The notes under the pieces are model-generated. The model did no database searches, was not told where the DNA came from, and saw only the letters and a program-made list of their open reading frames with translations. Positions 20,557 through 28,989 of a DNA stretch of 38,724 nucleotides are shown piece by piece. The DNA is from Leptolyngbyaceae cyanobacterium MO_188.B28 (GTDB lineage: Bacteria > Cyanobacteriota > Cyanobacteriia > Phormidesmidales > Phormidesmidaceae): contig JASJDH010000016.1 of the NCBI GenBank assembly GCA_030065175.1, positions 1 to 38,724 of the forward strand. The letters are read 5' to 3'. Every line of letters starts with the position of its first letter. The first letter of the stretch is position 1. The position numbers and the translations under genes were made by a program.

Positions 20557-21852
20557 ATGAAGACTTTTTTTATTGTTTGGCTGGGACGATTTGTCTCGTT
20601 AATGGGCTCTAGACTGACAGGGTTTGCCCTGAGTATCTGGGTCTATCAAAACAGTGAATCAGTCACCTTGTTTTCGCTTACAGCGTTGTCAACAACGCTG
20701 CCCGCTGTGTTGATCTCTCCCGTGACTGGGCTACTTGTAGACCGCTGGGATCGTCGCTGGATCATGATCATCAGCCAGATCGCAGCGAGTCTAAGGACAT
20801 TAGCTATTTTCTTTCTGCTGATCAACCAGCACCTCACAGTCTGGCAAATTTGCTTACTGAATGTGGTGGCTTCAACCTTTACATCCCTCCAACTACCAGC
20901 TTTTCTCGCCACTTCCAGTCTGTTGGTGCCCAAACAACACCTCGCACGAGTTACAGGTATGACTCAGCTTGGCGTATCTGCAAACCAGATTATTGCACCT
21001 ATGATTGCGGGGGCTTTGCTAGTGACCATCCAAATGCAGGGTGTGCTTCTGGTGGATTTTGCCACCTTCATTGTCGGCATTTGTACCCTTTTGGCAGTAA
21101 AATTCCCGCGGGTGGCGGCGACAAAGACTGAGAAATTGAAGCAAGGCTCTTTTTGGCGAGAGATGGTTTACGGTTGGCAGTATATTAAAGCTAGACCTGG
21201 ACTCCTGGGACTACTCCTTTTCTTTACTTTCAGAAACTTTTTGTTGGGTTTGGTAAGTGTATTAGCAGTTCCGTTGGTTTTATCGATCACCTCTTCAGAC
21301 GTTTTGGGCATAATGCTTGCAATCAGCGGGGTTGGGATGCTGATAAGTAGTCTGATTGTAGCTAAAAGGGGAATTCCCAAGCACCATTACATTAATACTA
21401 TGTTTGGCTTTAATGCCCTGGGCACCATCGCAATGATAACGGTTGGCTTGCGTTCGTCGATTCCTCTAGTGATGCTGTCTGGTTTTCTCTTATTCTTTTG
21501 TGTGCCTTTCATAAACATTCCTAACCAGATCATTTTTCAGCGGAAGATTCCTGCCCATATTCAAGGAAGGGTTTTTGCCTTGAGGCGAGCGTTCGCAATG
21601 ATGGCGATGCCCCTCGGCTATGTCGTGTCCGGCCCCCTGGCAGATAGAATATTTGAGCCTTTAATGCTCCCCAACGGCTTCTTGGCTGGAAGCATTGGTA
21701 CGCTGATTGGAGTCGGTCCTGGACGCGGCATCGGCCTAATGTTTATTGTTACAGGTTGTTTGACTCTGTTGGTTACGCTAGCAGCATATCAATATCCTCG
21801 ATTACGCCGATTGGAAATTGAGCTGCCGGACGCTATTTCTGATGACAAATAA
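20557..21852 (+). CDS. MFS exporter (EntS-like, MFS_3 type)
   Basis: A 431-aa membrane protein with about 10-12 hydrophobic segments. The N-terminus (FVSLMGSRLTGFALSIWVYQ) and the loop after the second or third helix (GLLVDRWDRRWIMIISQ, the MFS motif-A region) are typical of the enterobactin-exporter-like branch of the major facilitator superfamily. Proteins of this branch often sit in NRPS and siderophore clusters and export the product by proton antiport. It lies 132 bases after the sulfotransferase and 22 bases before the adaptor gene, on the same strand, so export of the sulfated peptide is the likely role. The substrate is inferred from position only. The start is the ATG at 20557, with only a weak GACGGA site ahead of it. 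Confidence 0.88.
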   Translation: MKTFFIVWLGRFVSLMGSRLTGFALSIWVYQNSESVTLFSLTALSTTLPAVLISPVTGLLVDRWDRRWIMIISQIAASLRTLAIFFLLINQHLTVWQICLLNVVASTFTSLQLPAFLATSSLLVPKQHLARVTGMTQLGVSANQIIAPMIAGALLVTIQMQGVLLVDFATFIVGICTLLAVKFPRVAATKTEKLKQGSFWREMVYGWQYIKARPGLLGLLLFFTFRNFLLGLVSVLAVPLVLSITSSDVLGIMLAISGVGMLISSLIVAKRGIPKHHYINTMFGFNALGTIAMITVGLRSSIPLVMLSGFLLFFCVPFINIPNQIIFQRKIPAHIQGRVFALRRAFAMMAMPLGYVVSGPLADRIFEPLMLPNGFLAGSIGTLIGVGPGRGIGLMFIVTGCLTLLVTLAAYQYPRLRRLEIELPDAISDDK

Positions 21853-21874
21853 GGATCCATGCCGTGAAGTTTAG

Positions 21875-23299
21875 ATGGATGATCGACAGCAAATACAACT
21901 TGAGAATAGCAAGCCAGCGATCACTCCTACCCTTTTTCCTAAAAAAAAATTTAAATCAATTATGGCTATTCACCTCCCGCTTATTGGCAAAATTCGTCGC
22001 ACAACTCCGCTGGCGGTCAGTGTCCTTGCAATTGGTTTAATTGGGGTTGGAGCGGGAGTCTATTGGACCACTCGCGATCGCGTCAACGCTGCTGATATCG
22101 GTGAGCTGACACTGCCGGTCAAAACCCAAGCGCTGACCATCAGGATTGAAGCCAGTGGAGTCGTGGAGCCCATTCAGACTGTGAATCTCAGCCCTCGCAC
22201 CTCTGACATTCTGGCTGAGCTTTATGTGGAACAGGGAGATCAAGTGTCTCAGGGACAGGTTATCGCCCGCATGAAAGGGGATGACATTGAAGCAGAGCTA
22301 ACCCAGGCCAGAGCCAGGGTCGCCCAAGCGAAGGCTCGTTTGACCAGACTTCGCAATGGTAATCGAGCTGAAGATATTTCCCAGAGTCAAGCTCGGGTGA
22401 CACAAGCAGAGGCGCGTCTGGCGGATGCTGAAGCGAGGTTGGCTTTGGCCGCTGAGCGGGTTGAGCGTAATCGCTTCCTGACTGGGCAAGGCGCCCTGTC
22501 TCGGGATGAACTTGACGCCGCCATAAGAGAAGTCGAGAGCGCCAGAGCTGATTTGGAGCTTGACCGCGCCAGCTTGACCGAAGCTCAACATAACCTGTCT
22601 CTGCTTCAACGGGGAAACCGAGTTGAGGATATTACAGAGGCTGAAGCGAATCTACAAGAAATGATTGGCCTCTTGCAAGCCGTAGAAGTTAGGCTAGAGG
22701 ACACCTACATTCGGGCTCCTTTTGATGGGGTGATCAATCAAAAATTCGCCACTGAAGGCGCATTTGTTACCCCGACCACCTCTGCCTCTGACGCCTCTTC
22801 TGCGTCTTCATCCGCCATTGTTGAGATTGCTAGGGGATTAGAGGTGGTCGCCGAGGTTCCAGAAGTTGATATTGGGGAAATCTCAGTGGGCCAACGAGTT
22901 GACATTGTAGCCGATGCGTATCCTGACAAAATTTTCGAGGGTAGAGTCAGATTGGTGGCTCCAGAAGCCATCCTTCAGCAAAATGTCACCTTATTCCAGA
23001 TCAGAGTTGAGTTAACAACAGGAGACGATCTGCTCAAATCAGGTATGAATGTCGATGTAGAGTTTATTGCCGAACAATCTCGGGAAACCATCGTTGTGCC
23101 AACGGTTGTCATTGTCACCCGGAATGGCGAACCCGGCGTCTTGACGCTCGATGACAATCAAAAAGCTCAGTTTCGACCTGTTACCCTGGGGTCAGTGATG
23201 GGCGATCAGATGGAGATTTTGGACGGCATAGAAGCAGGGGAGCGCATCCTAATAAATTTACCACCCGGTCAGACGCTGCAAGACCTAAATAAATCGTAG
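21875..23299 (+). CDS. HlyD/MacA-family periplasmic adaptor of an ABC exporter
   Basis: A 474-aa membrane-fusion protein. One N-terminal membrane segment (about 45-66, TPLAVSVLAIGLIGVGAG) is followed by a biotinyl-lipoyl half-motif (ILAELYVEQGDQVSQGQVIARM). A long Ala/Arg/Glu-rich coiled coil with an internal duplication (two NGNRAED/GNRVEDI-type segments, about 150-260) comes next, then the second lipoyl half (DTYIRAPFDGVI), a beta-barrel and a membrane-proximal domain. Such adaptors bridge an inner-membrane permease and an outer-membrane channel. It lies 20 bases upstream of a MacB-like permease, so the two probably form one exporter. A Ser/Ala/Thr-rich loop (TSASDASSASSSA) interrupts the region after the second lipoyl half and looks like a flexible insertion. 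Confidence 0.9.
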   Translation: MDDRQQIQLENSKPAITPTLFPKKKFKSIMAIHLPLIGKIRRTTPLAVSVLAIGLIGVGAGVYWTTRDRVNAADIGELTLPVKTQALTIRIEASGVVEPIQTVNLSPRTSDILAELYVEQGDQVSQGQVIARMKGDDIEAELTQARARVAQAKARLTRLRNGNRAEDISQSQARVTQAEARLADAEARLALAAERVERNRFLTGQGALSRDELDAAIREVESARADLELDRASLTEAQHNLSLLQRGNRVEDITEAEANLQEMIGLLQAVEVRLEDTYIRAPFDGVINQKFATEGAFVTPTTSASDASSASSSAIVEIARGLEVVAEVPEVDIGEISVGQRVDIVADAYPDKIFEGRVRLVAPEAILQQNVTLFQIRVELTTGDDLLKSGMNVDVEFIAEQSRETIVVPTVVIVTRNGEPGVLTLDDNQKAQFRPVTLGSVMGDQMEILDGIEAGERILINLPPGQTLQDLNKS

Positions 23300-23319
23300 T
23301 TCCCTATCAGGAGCCTTGA

Positions 23320-24543
23320 ATGGTTGACACCACAGAAAGCCTAAAGATGGCTTTTAGGACCCTGACTAGCAACCGGTTGCGCAGTGCGTTAACCATGTTG
23401 GGGATTATCATCGGTAACGCCTCAGTCATCGCCATGGTCGGCGTTGGGGACGGCGCCCAACGATTTGTAGCCCATGAGATTGAAAATTTAGGCCCCAATA
23501 CCCTATTTATTCGACCTGGAAATAAGGATTTGCGGCGGTTGCGCTCCACCTTGCCCAAGACATTGGTTCTAAAGGACGCTGAAGCGATCGCAGCGCAGGT
23601 TGATTCGGTCAGGGCGACAGCTCCCATATTTAACGATCGCGACGTTATCGTGTATCGTAATCGCTCCATTAATACATCCATTGTGGGCACAACAGCCAGC
23701 TTCCCAATTGTGAATAACTTCAATATGGATCAGGGAACCTTTTTCACTGAACTCAATGTGCAGCGAAGTCAACGAGTTGTTGTGCTGGGATCTACAATTG
23801 CTCAACAGCTATTTGATCAACAAAGTCCGCTGGGCCAAAAGCTTCGGATTAAACAGGTAAGCTTTCGGGTGATCGGAGTTCTAGAGGAGAAGGGGTCTAG
23901 TCTGGGATACGGTAATTATGACGACGCAGTTTTAGTCCCCTTAACCGTCATGTCGCGGCGGCTAGTGGGGGAAACCTCCCCCTTTGGCGTTGAGGTCAGC
24001 AATATTGTCGTATCGGTCCAGGACGAACAAAGTATTGAAGCCGCCCAGTTCCAGATCACTAACTTGCTGAGACTCAGGCATCGGATTCAGGGAGAGGATG
24101 ACTTTTCGGTGAGCACTCAAAAAGATCTGTTGGATTTCACAAACCGTATTACATCAGCCCTGACCACCATGTTGGCGGCAATATCAAGTATCTCATTGCT
24201 GGTAGGCGGTATCGGCGTGATGAATATTATGCTGGTCTCTGTCAAAGAACGCACCCAAGAAATTGGCTTGAGGAAGGCGATAGGCGCTTCTGAAGAAGAT
24301 ATCCTAATTCAATTTATGATAGAGGCCTTTCTCCTAGCCGCTGCTGGCGGACTGATTGGCGTCGCCATTGGGGTAAGCGGCTTACTGCTGATTGGCGTCT
24401 TTACCCCGTTTCAGCCTCAAATTTCTGGGATGGCCGTAGTGGCTGCAGTGGGCGTATCCGGCAGTATCGGCCTTGTCTTCGGTGTGCTCCCCGCCCAACA
24501 AGCCGCTAAATTAGATCCGATTGTAGCCTTACGGAGCGCTTAG
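23320..24543 (+). CDS. MacB/FtsX-type ABC transporter permease
   Basis: A 407-aa permease. It has an N-terminal membrane helix (LTMLGIIIGNASVIAMVGVG), a large extracytoplasmic MacB-PCD domain (about 45-270), and three C-terminal helices of the FtsX domain. The loop between helices 2 and 3 holds the conserved ERTQEIGLRKAIGAS coupling motif. The family is known for mechanotransmission: an ATPase on the cytoplasmic side drives an adaptor and outer-membrane channel. There is no ATP-binding domain in this protein and no separate ATPase gene beside it; the next gene is a thioesterase. The ATPase must be supplied from elsewhere, perhaps upstream of the window. It is probably co-transcribed with the adaptor 20 bases upstream. 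Confidence 0.9.
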   Translation: MVDTTESLKMAFRTLTSNRLRSALTMLGIIIGNASVIAMVGVGDGAQRFVAHEIENLGPNTLFIRPGNKDLRRLRSTLPKTLVLKDAEAIAAQVDSVRATAPIFNDRDVIVYRNRSINTSIVGTTASFPIVNNFNMDQGTFFTELNVQRSQRVVVLGSTIAQQLFDQQSPLGQKLRIKQVSFRVIGVLEEKGSSLGYGNYDDAVLVPLTVMSRRLVGETSPFGVEVSNIVVSVQDEQSIEAAQFQITNLLRLRHRIQGEDDFSVSTQKDLLDFTNRITSALTTMLAAISSISLLVGGIGVMNIMLVSVKERTQEIGLRKAIGASEEDILIQFMIEAFLLAAAGGLIGVAIGVSGLLLIGVFTPFQPQISGMAVVAAVGVSGSIGLVFGVLPAQQAAKLDPIVALRSA

Positions 24544-24554
24544 GCCATAGTTCT

Positions 24555-25328
24555 ATGACGAATCCTCGTAATATCTGGGTGAATTGCCCTTGTCCTAATC
24601 CTGAAGCCCGACTACGGTTATTTTGTTTTCCCTATGCTGGCGGCGGCGCCTCAATCTTTCGAACTTGGGCGGCACAACTGTCGCCGGAGATAGAAGTTTG
24701 TCCAGTTCAACTGCCTGGACGGGAAAATCGGTTTAATCATCTGCCCTTCCGTCAATTGACTTGCTTGATTCAAACTCTGTTACCGGCGCTGCTGCCTGAG
24801 TTTGATCGTCCCTTTGCCTTTTTCGGCCACAGCTTGGGGGGCCTGATTAGTTTTGAGTTGGCTCGTCAACTCCAGCGACAAAACTTTTCACAACAACCCT
24901 TGCAATTGTTTGTTTCAGCCTGTCGAGCGCCTCAACTGCCGCCAATCGACCAGCCGATTCATCAACTCCCTGAACCTGAATTGATCCAAGCCCTGCATCA
25001 ATACAACGGTACGCCGGAAGTACTGTTACAGGATGCAGAAATGATGGCGTTGATGCTGCCAATGTTGCGAGCAGATTTTTCTCTGTCGGAAACGTACTCC
25101 TATGTCCCTCTATCGCCATTACACTGTCCCATCTCAGCTTTTGGCGGCTTACAAGATAAGTACGTCAGCTGGGAAGATTTAGCCGGTTGGAGTAGCCAAA
25201 CCTTTGGGAACTTTACTCAACGCATGTTTCAGGGCAATCACTTTTTCCTCAAACCGAAGCAAGAAGAGCTATTGCAAGCCATATCCCAAGACTTGACCCG
25301 CCCATTAAATCTGGCCTTCACAGCGTAA
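24555..25328 (+). CDS. type II thioesterase (NRPS-associated editing hydrolase)
   Basis: A 257-aa alpha/beta hydrolase of the GrsT/SrfA-D/RifR type. The N-terminus shows LFCFPYAGGGASIFRTWA, then VQLPGREN, and the nucleophile motif FGHSLGG. A late Asp (FGGLQDKYVS) and His (QGNHFFL) complete the expected triad. Such enzymes clear wrongly loaded or stalled acyl groups from carrier proteins. The start lies 11 bases after the permease stop. It is the last recognisable gene of the NRPS cluster, since the genes that follow are general cyanobacterial ones. Confidence 0.94.
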   Translation: MTNPRNIWVNCPCPNPEARLRLFCFPYAGGGASIFRTWAAQLSPEIEVCPVQLPGRENRFNHLPFRQLTCLIQTLLPALLPEFDRPFAFFGHSLGGLISFELARQLQRQNFSQQPLQLFVSACRAPQLPPIDQPIHQLPEPELIQALHQYNGTPEVLLQDAEMMALMLPMLRADFSLSETYSYVPLSPLHCPISAFGGLQDKYVSWEDLAGWSSQTFGNFTQRMFQGNHFFLKPKQEELLQAISQDLTRPLNLAFTA

Positions 25329-25514
25329 GTGTTTGAGGGTCCATCCTAATCATTTCAGTCAACCTAGGTTTAATTTTTTTCAGCTCTGACAATTTCATTA
25401 AGAAAAGTATACGAGCAAACATGCCAGCGAGGAGAGGCGCTGTATAAGAATATAGAATGCGCCTTTTAAGGATGCATCTGCCCGTGCATTTATCTCCTAC
25501 TTTAACCTTGATTT
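25329..25514. other. intergenic region at the end of the NRPS cluster
   Basis: This stretch of 186 bases contains the palindrome AACCTAGGTT followed by a run of seven T. It might be a weak terminator for the cluster, but a palindrome with no loop is a poor hairpin. I see no RNA gene. Confidence 0.3.
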
Positions 25515-25757
25515 ATGAAAAGCCTTGTAAGTCAACTGATTGGCCTGTACCAAAAATCCTGGTGGCTGGAAATATCAACGGAATCTCCGCGTTGTGAGTA
25601 TTATTTTGGTCCGTTTGAGTCAGAAAGTGAGGCGGTTCAAGCGCGGTCTGGCTATGTGGAAGATTTGGAGCAAGAAGGGAGCGAACTACGCCGCGTTTTG
25701 GTGGTTCGTCGTCGTCCCCCAGAGGAACTGACAGTTGATTATTCTGGAGCGGCGTGA
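25515..25757 (+). CDS. DUF1816 domain-containing protein
   Basis: A small 80-aa protein with the features of the cyanobacterial DUF1816 family: WWLEISTESPRCEYYFGPF near the N-terminus, a middle segment rich in acidic residues (ESEAVQARSGYVEDLEQEG) and a basic strand (LRRVLVVRRRPPEEL). The family is widespread in cyanobacteria and its function is not established; it resembles a small linker-like domain. There is no signal peptide or membrane segment. It follows the NRPS cluster on the same strand after 186 bases and is probably transcribed separately. Confidence 0.8.
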   Translation: MKSLVSQLIGLYQKSWWLEISTESPRCEYYFGPFESESEAVQARSGYVEDLEQEGSELRRVLVVRRRPPEELTVDYSGAA

Positions 25758-25907
25758 AGCTGACGCCGATAACTTGACGGCCAAAGGCATGAAAGCTGAT
25801 TGCGATCGCGCTCTTAAGTCAACCAGCGGCATTTTCTAGGCCAACTCGAACGGAATTAGGGGGGTTGCCGTTGAAGTGATCGATGAGCGATCGGAAATGA
25901 GCCCCTT

Positions 25908-26159
25908 ATGAACACATTATTGCTATCGGACAACACAATACTGCTATCTGAATCAACCGAAAATCCCCACAGTTCGTCGGGGAATCCTCCTTCCCCATTA
26001 GAAGACTATCTGTGGTCTCACTGTTCCGACCTCTATGGTTTGCCGCCTAGCGTTGAGGAAGTGCTTAAAATCCAATCGCATCCTTCCATGCAGGCTGCCC
26101 TAATTGAGTTGGAGCGGGTAAGCCGCGAATTATTAAATCAAATCAGGTATGGACATTAA
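25908..26159 (+). CDS. small hypothetical protein (83 aa)
   Basis: I do not recognise the family. The N-terminal 30 residues are rich in Ser/Asn/Pro and look disordered. The C-terminal 45 residues (DYLWSHCSDLYGLPPSVEEVL and a helical LIELERVSRELL) look like a compact helical domain. There is no signal peptide or membrane segment. It is followed 21 bases later by a strong hairpin, which supports a real transcription unit ending here. A GCGATCGC site lies at 25802-25809, ahead of the gene. Confidence 0.55.
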   Translation: MNTLLLSDNTILLSESTENPHSSSGNPPSPLEDYLWSHCSDLYGLPPSVEEVLKIQSHPSMQAALIELERVSRELLNQIRYGH

Positions 26160-26180
26160 GTCGGCGATCTCGCCATGTGA

Positions 26181-26229
26181 AATAGGGATAGAGGCTCTGG
26201 ACTTGCTGTCCAAAGCCTCTATCCCTATT
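26181..26229 (+). terminator. strong stem-loop after the 83-aa gene
   Basis: A perfect 16-bp inverted repeat (26181-26196 with 26214-26229) extends inward, after one mismatch, by five more pairs to a TTGCT loop. The stem is about 22 bp in total. There is no clear T-run afterwards (TTCTATTCTGT), so it may be a bidirectional or factor-dependent terminator or an mRNA-stabilising hairpin. Confidence 0.6.
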
Positions 26230-26631
26230 CAGCGGTTCTATTCTGTCGATTGACAATACTGACATCAACGTAGGGCCTTTGAAAGGGGCTAGCGCGATTT
26301 ACTTTGCCGTCAATTCATTATGGCGTCAATTGCGCATGGATCTTGACGGATGATCCCCATCGCCCACAACCCCACCCTAAAGATTAGACGCGCCTCAACA
26401 TTATTCTTTAGGGGGACTGCCAAGTACTTTACAGCATGCGTATACTATAGATGTGCACTTTAGTCAACAAGCATCTCAAGGAAATCCCCCCTGACATTGC
26501 CCTCGTTAGCCCTTGATCTGTTCTAACTTCCAAGCCCCCAGGGAAAGGGAATGGGTAAACATTGAGCATTAAACTTCCGGTAGTCAGTCATCGGCTGCCG
26601 CCACTTCATCCGGCTGCCGGGTGAAGTAAGG
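26230..26631. other. 402-base intergenic region upstream of the lyase-like gene
   Basis: No gene is seen here. It holds a 9-bp inverted repeat (CCCTAAAGA at 26375-26383 with TCTTTAGGG at 26405-26413) and a TATACT box at 26441-26446. The box could be a -10 element for the gene at 26632, but I see no -35 box at the right spacing. A GGCTGCCG direct repeat flanks 26591-26618. Confidence 0.35.
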
Positions 26632-27204
26632 ATGAACGTACTTACGCAGAAGATAATTAGTATGATTGCACTTATGAACGACCAAAGCGTCTATTTCCAC
26701 CGCTTAATGCAAAATGCAGAGGGGAAATGGCAAGGTCACCGAACGTATGAATCGTTAAAGTCCAAAAAGAAAACTCGGGTCTCTAACCGGTTTGAAGTTA
26801 GGTTGAACGATACGAAACAACATATCTTAGAAGAGTTACATCAACTCCCTCAGGGCGCTTTACCTTACACCATTGAAGTTTCCTGGATAAGTCACGATGC
26901 GGACACCGGAAAATTACTGAGCGAAGGCGACACCCTCATGGGCTATCACGATAGATATCTCTATCGCGACAGTGGATATGTCACGAATCGACCGATTGTC
27001 AGTAAGATTGAGATGCCGTCTCCTGACCACATGTTAATTCGCACCTTTTACGATGGGGTGACTACATTGGGGGACAAGACGGCGGCCTATGAAGAAAATT
27101 TTCGCTGGGCTGGCGACCACCGACTCCGTACTGTGTTGGCGTGGGATAAACACCACCAGCTCGCCTTAATGGGGCAATACATTGAGCATAAGTTGGCAGC
27201 CTGA
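26632..27204 (+). CDS. CpcS/CpeS-like phycobiliprotein lyase
   Basis: A 190-aa protein that I assign to the lipocalin-like CpcS/CpeS superfamily of bilin lyases. The support is an AEGKWQGHRTYESLK segment (the usual GKW-x-(S/G)xRT start), a GYHDRYLYRDSGYVTNRPI strand-loop, an LIRTFYDGV strand and the late EENFRWAGDHRLRTVL…LALMGQYIE pattern. These proteins attach phycobilins to cysteines of phycobiliproteins or hold bilins transiently. No phycobiliprotein gene lies next to it, so the partner cannot be named. The start is the ATG after TAAGGA; methionines at residues 11 and 15 are possible later starts, and the first 14 residues are not typical of the family. The family assignment rests on motif memory, not on a search. 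Confidence 0.62.
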   Translation: MNVLTQKIISMIALMNDQSVYFHRLMQNAEGKWQGHRTYESLKSKKKTRVSNRFEVRLNDTKQHILEELHQLPQGALPYTIEVSWISHDADTGKLLSEGDTLMGYHDRYLYRDSGYVTNRPIVSKIEMPSPDHMLIRTFYDGVTTLGDKTAAYEENFRWAGDHRLRTVLAWDKHHQLALMGQYIEHKLAA

Positions 27205-27320
27205 GGCAACGCTCAGAGGACATCCCATCGCCCTAACCGGCCATCTCTCCCTCTACTGCCGTTGACTGAAGATTTTATTTTAAGTTAATTCCCTAAGGAA
27301 GCGCTTAGAGGACTTAGCTA

Positions 27321-27953
27321 ATGTCAACCTCCGTTTACGGTCACTCCCATCGGTTCTTCACCGTCAAGATCCGGTGGGTTTATGCGTTGAGAGCTTTGAT
27401 GACTTTGGGTTTCATTTTTAGCGGGTGTCAAACGCCGTCGACGTTGGATAACTCCTCAATTTCTGAAGAGAGCCATGAGGAGGAGAATGGGGAGACGACG
27501 ACGGAGCCCTTTTGGGTGGACGCTGAAGCGGGCGCCGCCTGGAATATTTTTGGGTTAGAAATTGTTGGCAAAGTGATGAGTCAGCAAACTAACGGTCAGT
27601 ATGCTGTTGTTGTCAGCACCACTCCCGCTGACGGGGGACCGCCTCTGCATGTCCATCAACATGAAGATGAGTTGTTTTATGTCTTGGAGGGGGTTTATGA
27701 ATTTCGCTTTGGGGACGAGACTATAGTCGCCAATCGAGGCGATCTGGTCCACCTGCCGCGCCTTATCCCCCATAGCTTTCGCAATGTTGGAGCTGAACCC
27801 GGTGTGATGATCAATACGATTACCCCCGGCGGCTTCGAACATTTTTTTGTGGAGATCGACCAACTCCCTAAAGATCAGCCTTTGGATCGACAGCAGGTAG
27901 TGGATATTGCGGCTGGATACGGTCTGCAGTTTTTGACCAATGAGTCTGAGTAA
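27321..27953 (+). CDS. cupin-domain lipoprotein
   Basis: A 210-aa protein. A basic N-terminus and a hydrophobic stretch end in a lipobox (LGFIFSGC, Cys about residue 36), so it is likely lipid-anchored and exported. An acidic Ser/Glu/Thr-rich linker follows. A single cupin fold with PLHVHQHEDELFYVLEG (the HxHx4E metal motif) and a later LPRLIPHSFRN (third His) spans about 80-170. The family includes quercetin-dioxygenase-like metalloproteins, but sequence alone does not give a substrate. It lies 116 bases after the lyase-like gene on the same strand; functional linkage is not shown. Confidence 0.82.
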   Translation: MSTSVYGHSHRFFTVKIRWVYALRALMTLGFIFSGCQTPSTLDNSSISEESHEEENGETTTEPFWVDAEAGAAWNIFGLEIVGKVMSQQTNGQYAVVVSTTPADGGPPLHVHQHEDELFYVLEGVYEFRFGDETIVANRGDLVHLPRLIPHSFRNVGAEPGVMINTITPGGFEHFFVEIDQLPKDQPLDRQQVVDIAAGYGLQFLTNESE

Positions 27954-28043
27954 CGTGCGATCGCACTCCTCAAAACCTCGCTTATTCGACTTGTGCTGAA
28001 TGCAAGCTCCGATCAATAAGTCAAGCAGCAATTAAAGCATACA

Positions 28044-28059
28044 CATGACATCTGTCATG
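28044..28059. promoter_or_regulatory. palindromic operator candidate CATGACA-TC-TGTCATG
   Basis: A perfect 7+2+7 palindrome lies about 140 bases upstream of the SIS gene. A third half-site (CATGACA) lies at 28067-28073, 23 bases from the first. This arrangement is typical of a dimeric repressor or response-regulator site. The regulator is unknown. Confidence 0.5.
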
Positions 28060-28121
28060 GTTTAGGCATGACATTTATTCGATGTAGATTCGTTCTTCAG
28101 TTCGATATCATGCAATTGTCG

Positions 28122-28155
28122 AGATTAAGAAAAATGAAGCTAGATTAAGAAAAAT
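28122..28155. promoter_or_regulatory. 14-bp direct repeat spaced by two helical turns
   Basis: AGATTAAGAAAAAT occurs at 28122-28135 and again at 28142-28155, 20 bases start to start, just upstream of the SIS gene. Perfect copies on the same DNA face suggest cooperative binding of an OmpR/PhoB-type or similar regulator. It does not match the cyanobacterial Pho box that I know. Confidence 0.5.
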
Positions 28156-28197
28156 CACTCTCGTGACATCAGGAAATCAAAACAGGAGCTTAGTATC

Positions 28198-28893
28198 ATG
28201 ATTGCATCCCAAGAGAGAGCCAACACGACCCAAAACTTCTACTCATTCCTGCAGGGACAACCTCGTAATAGCGCTTTGTTAGATGAGACATTACTTGAGT
28301 CTGTCATGCAAAAGGCTCAAGACAGCCGCAACACTCAACAACGTTATATTGAGCAGCATGGCTTAACACTCGTCGCCGCCGCCCGTGCGATCGCCGCCGC
28401 CTATCAAAGTGGCGGGCGCTTATTGGTGATGGGGAATGGCGGATCAAGTAGCGACGCTGCCCATATTGCGGTCGAATTCCTCCACCCAATCACCATCGGA
28501 CGTCCGGCCCTCGACGCTATTGACCTGACGGCCGATGTCGGCATGATTACCGCTGTCGGCAATGATTTAGGATTTGAAGACATCTTCAAGCGTCAAGTGT
28601 TAGCCAAAGGACGCAAGGGCGATAAGCTAATCGGTCTATCGACCAGCGGCAACTCCAAAAACCTGCTGGCGGCCTTCGCACAAGCCAAACAGATGGGGAT
28701 TGGCACAATTGCTCTAGTTGGCGGTAATGGCGGTCAAATGGCGACCAGCCCCGATGTAGACCACTGCCTGGTGGTTGAAACTACCAGTATTCACCGGGTT
28801 CAAGAAAGCCACCTGGTCACTTATCACATCATGTGGGATCTCGTACACACTATCCTAGCTGAGCAACGTGGCGCTTCCGCCGTTGCAGTTTAA
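28198..28893 (+). CDS. gmhA-like: SIS-domain isomerase, GmhA (phosphoheptose isomerase)-like
   Basis: A 231-aa sugar-isomerase (SIS) protein that aligns well by eye with E. coli GmhA, which converts sedoheptulose 7-phosphate to D-glycero-D-manno-heptose 7-phosphate. It shows GNGGSSSDAAHIAVEF (79-94; His89 and Glu93 match His61 and Glu65 of GmhA), VGNDLGFEDIF, LSTSGNS for the phosphate, and VQESHLVTYH, where the Gln and His match the catalytic Gln172/His180. All catalytic residues are therefore kept. It has about 30 extra N-terminal residues. An AGGAG site precedes the ATG. The only neighbour within 100 bases is a HypD-like gene downstream. No heptose kinase, epimerase or LPS gene is nearby, so the substrate is uncertain. 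Confidence 0.85.
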   Translation: MIASQERANTTQNFYSFLQGQPRNSALLDETLLESVMQKAQDSRNTQQRYIEQHGLTLVAAARAIAAAYQSGGRLLVMGNGGSSSDAAHIAVEFLHPITIGRPALDAIDLTADVGMITAVGNDLGFEDIFKRQVLAKGRKGDKLIGLSTSGNSKNLLAAFAQAKQMGIGTIALVGGNGGQMATSPDVDHCLVVETTSIHRVQESHLVTYHIMWDLVHTILAEQRGASAVAV

Positions 28894-28989
28894 GTACGCA
28901 GCCTAGAGTCCGCGCCTGAACCTCTTCGGGTGGAGATTCCTTCAATAACAACATCACCAGTTTAAAGGTTGTCTATCAAGGATTTATTC

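Noticed and set aside
23307-23723. 138-aa minus-strand reading frame opposite the permease gene
   Set aside because: It is a shadow frame of the MacB-like permease, whose + strand frame has clear family motifs.
26428-26446. TTTACA / TATACT promoter pair
   Set aside because: The boxes are only 7 bases apart, too close for a sigma-70 type promoter.
27555-28031. 158-aa minus-strand reading frame opposite the cupin gene
   Set aside because: It is a shadow of the cupin coding sequence. The sense strand has the metal-binding motif, lipobox and codon pattern.
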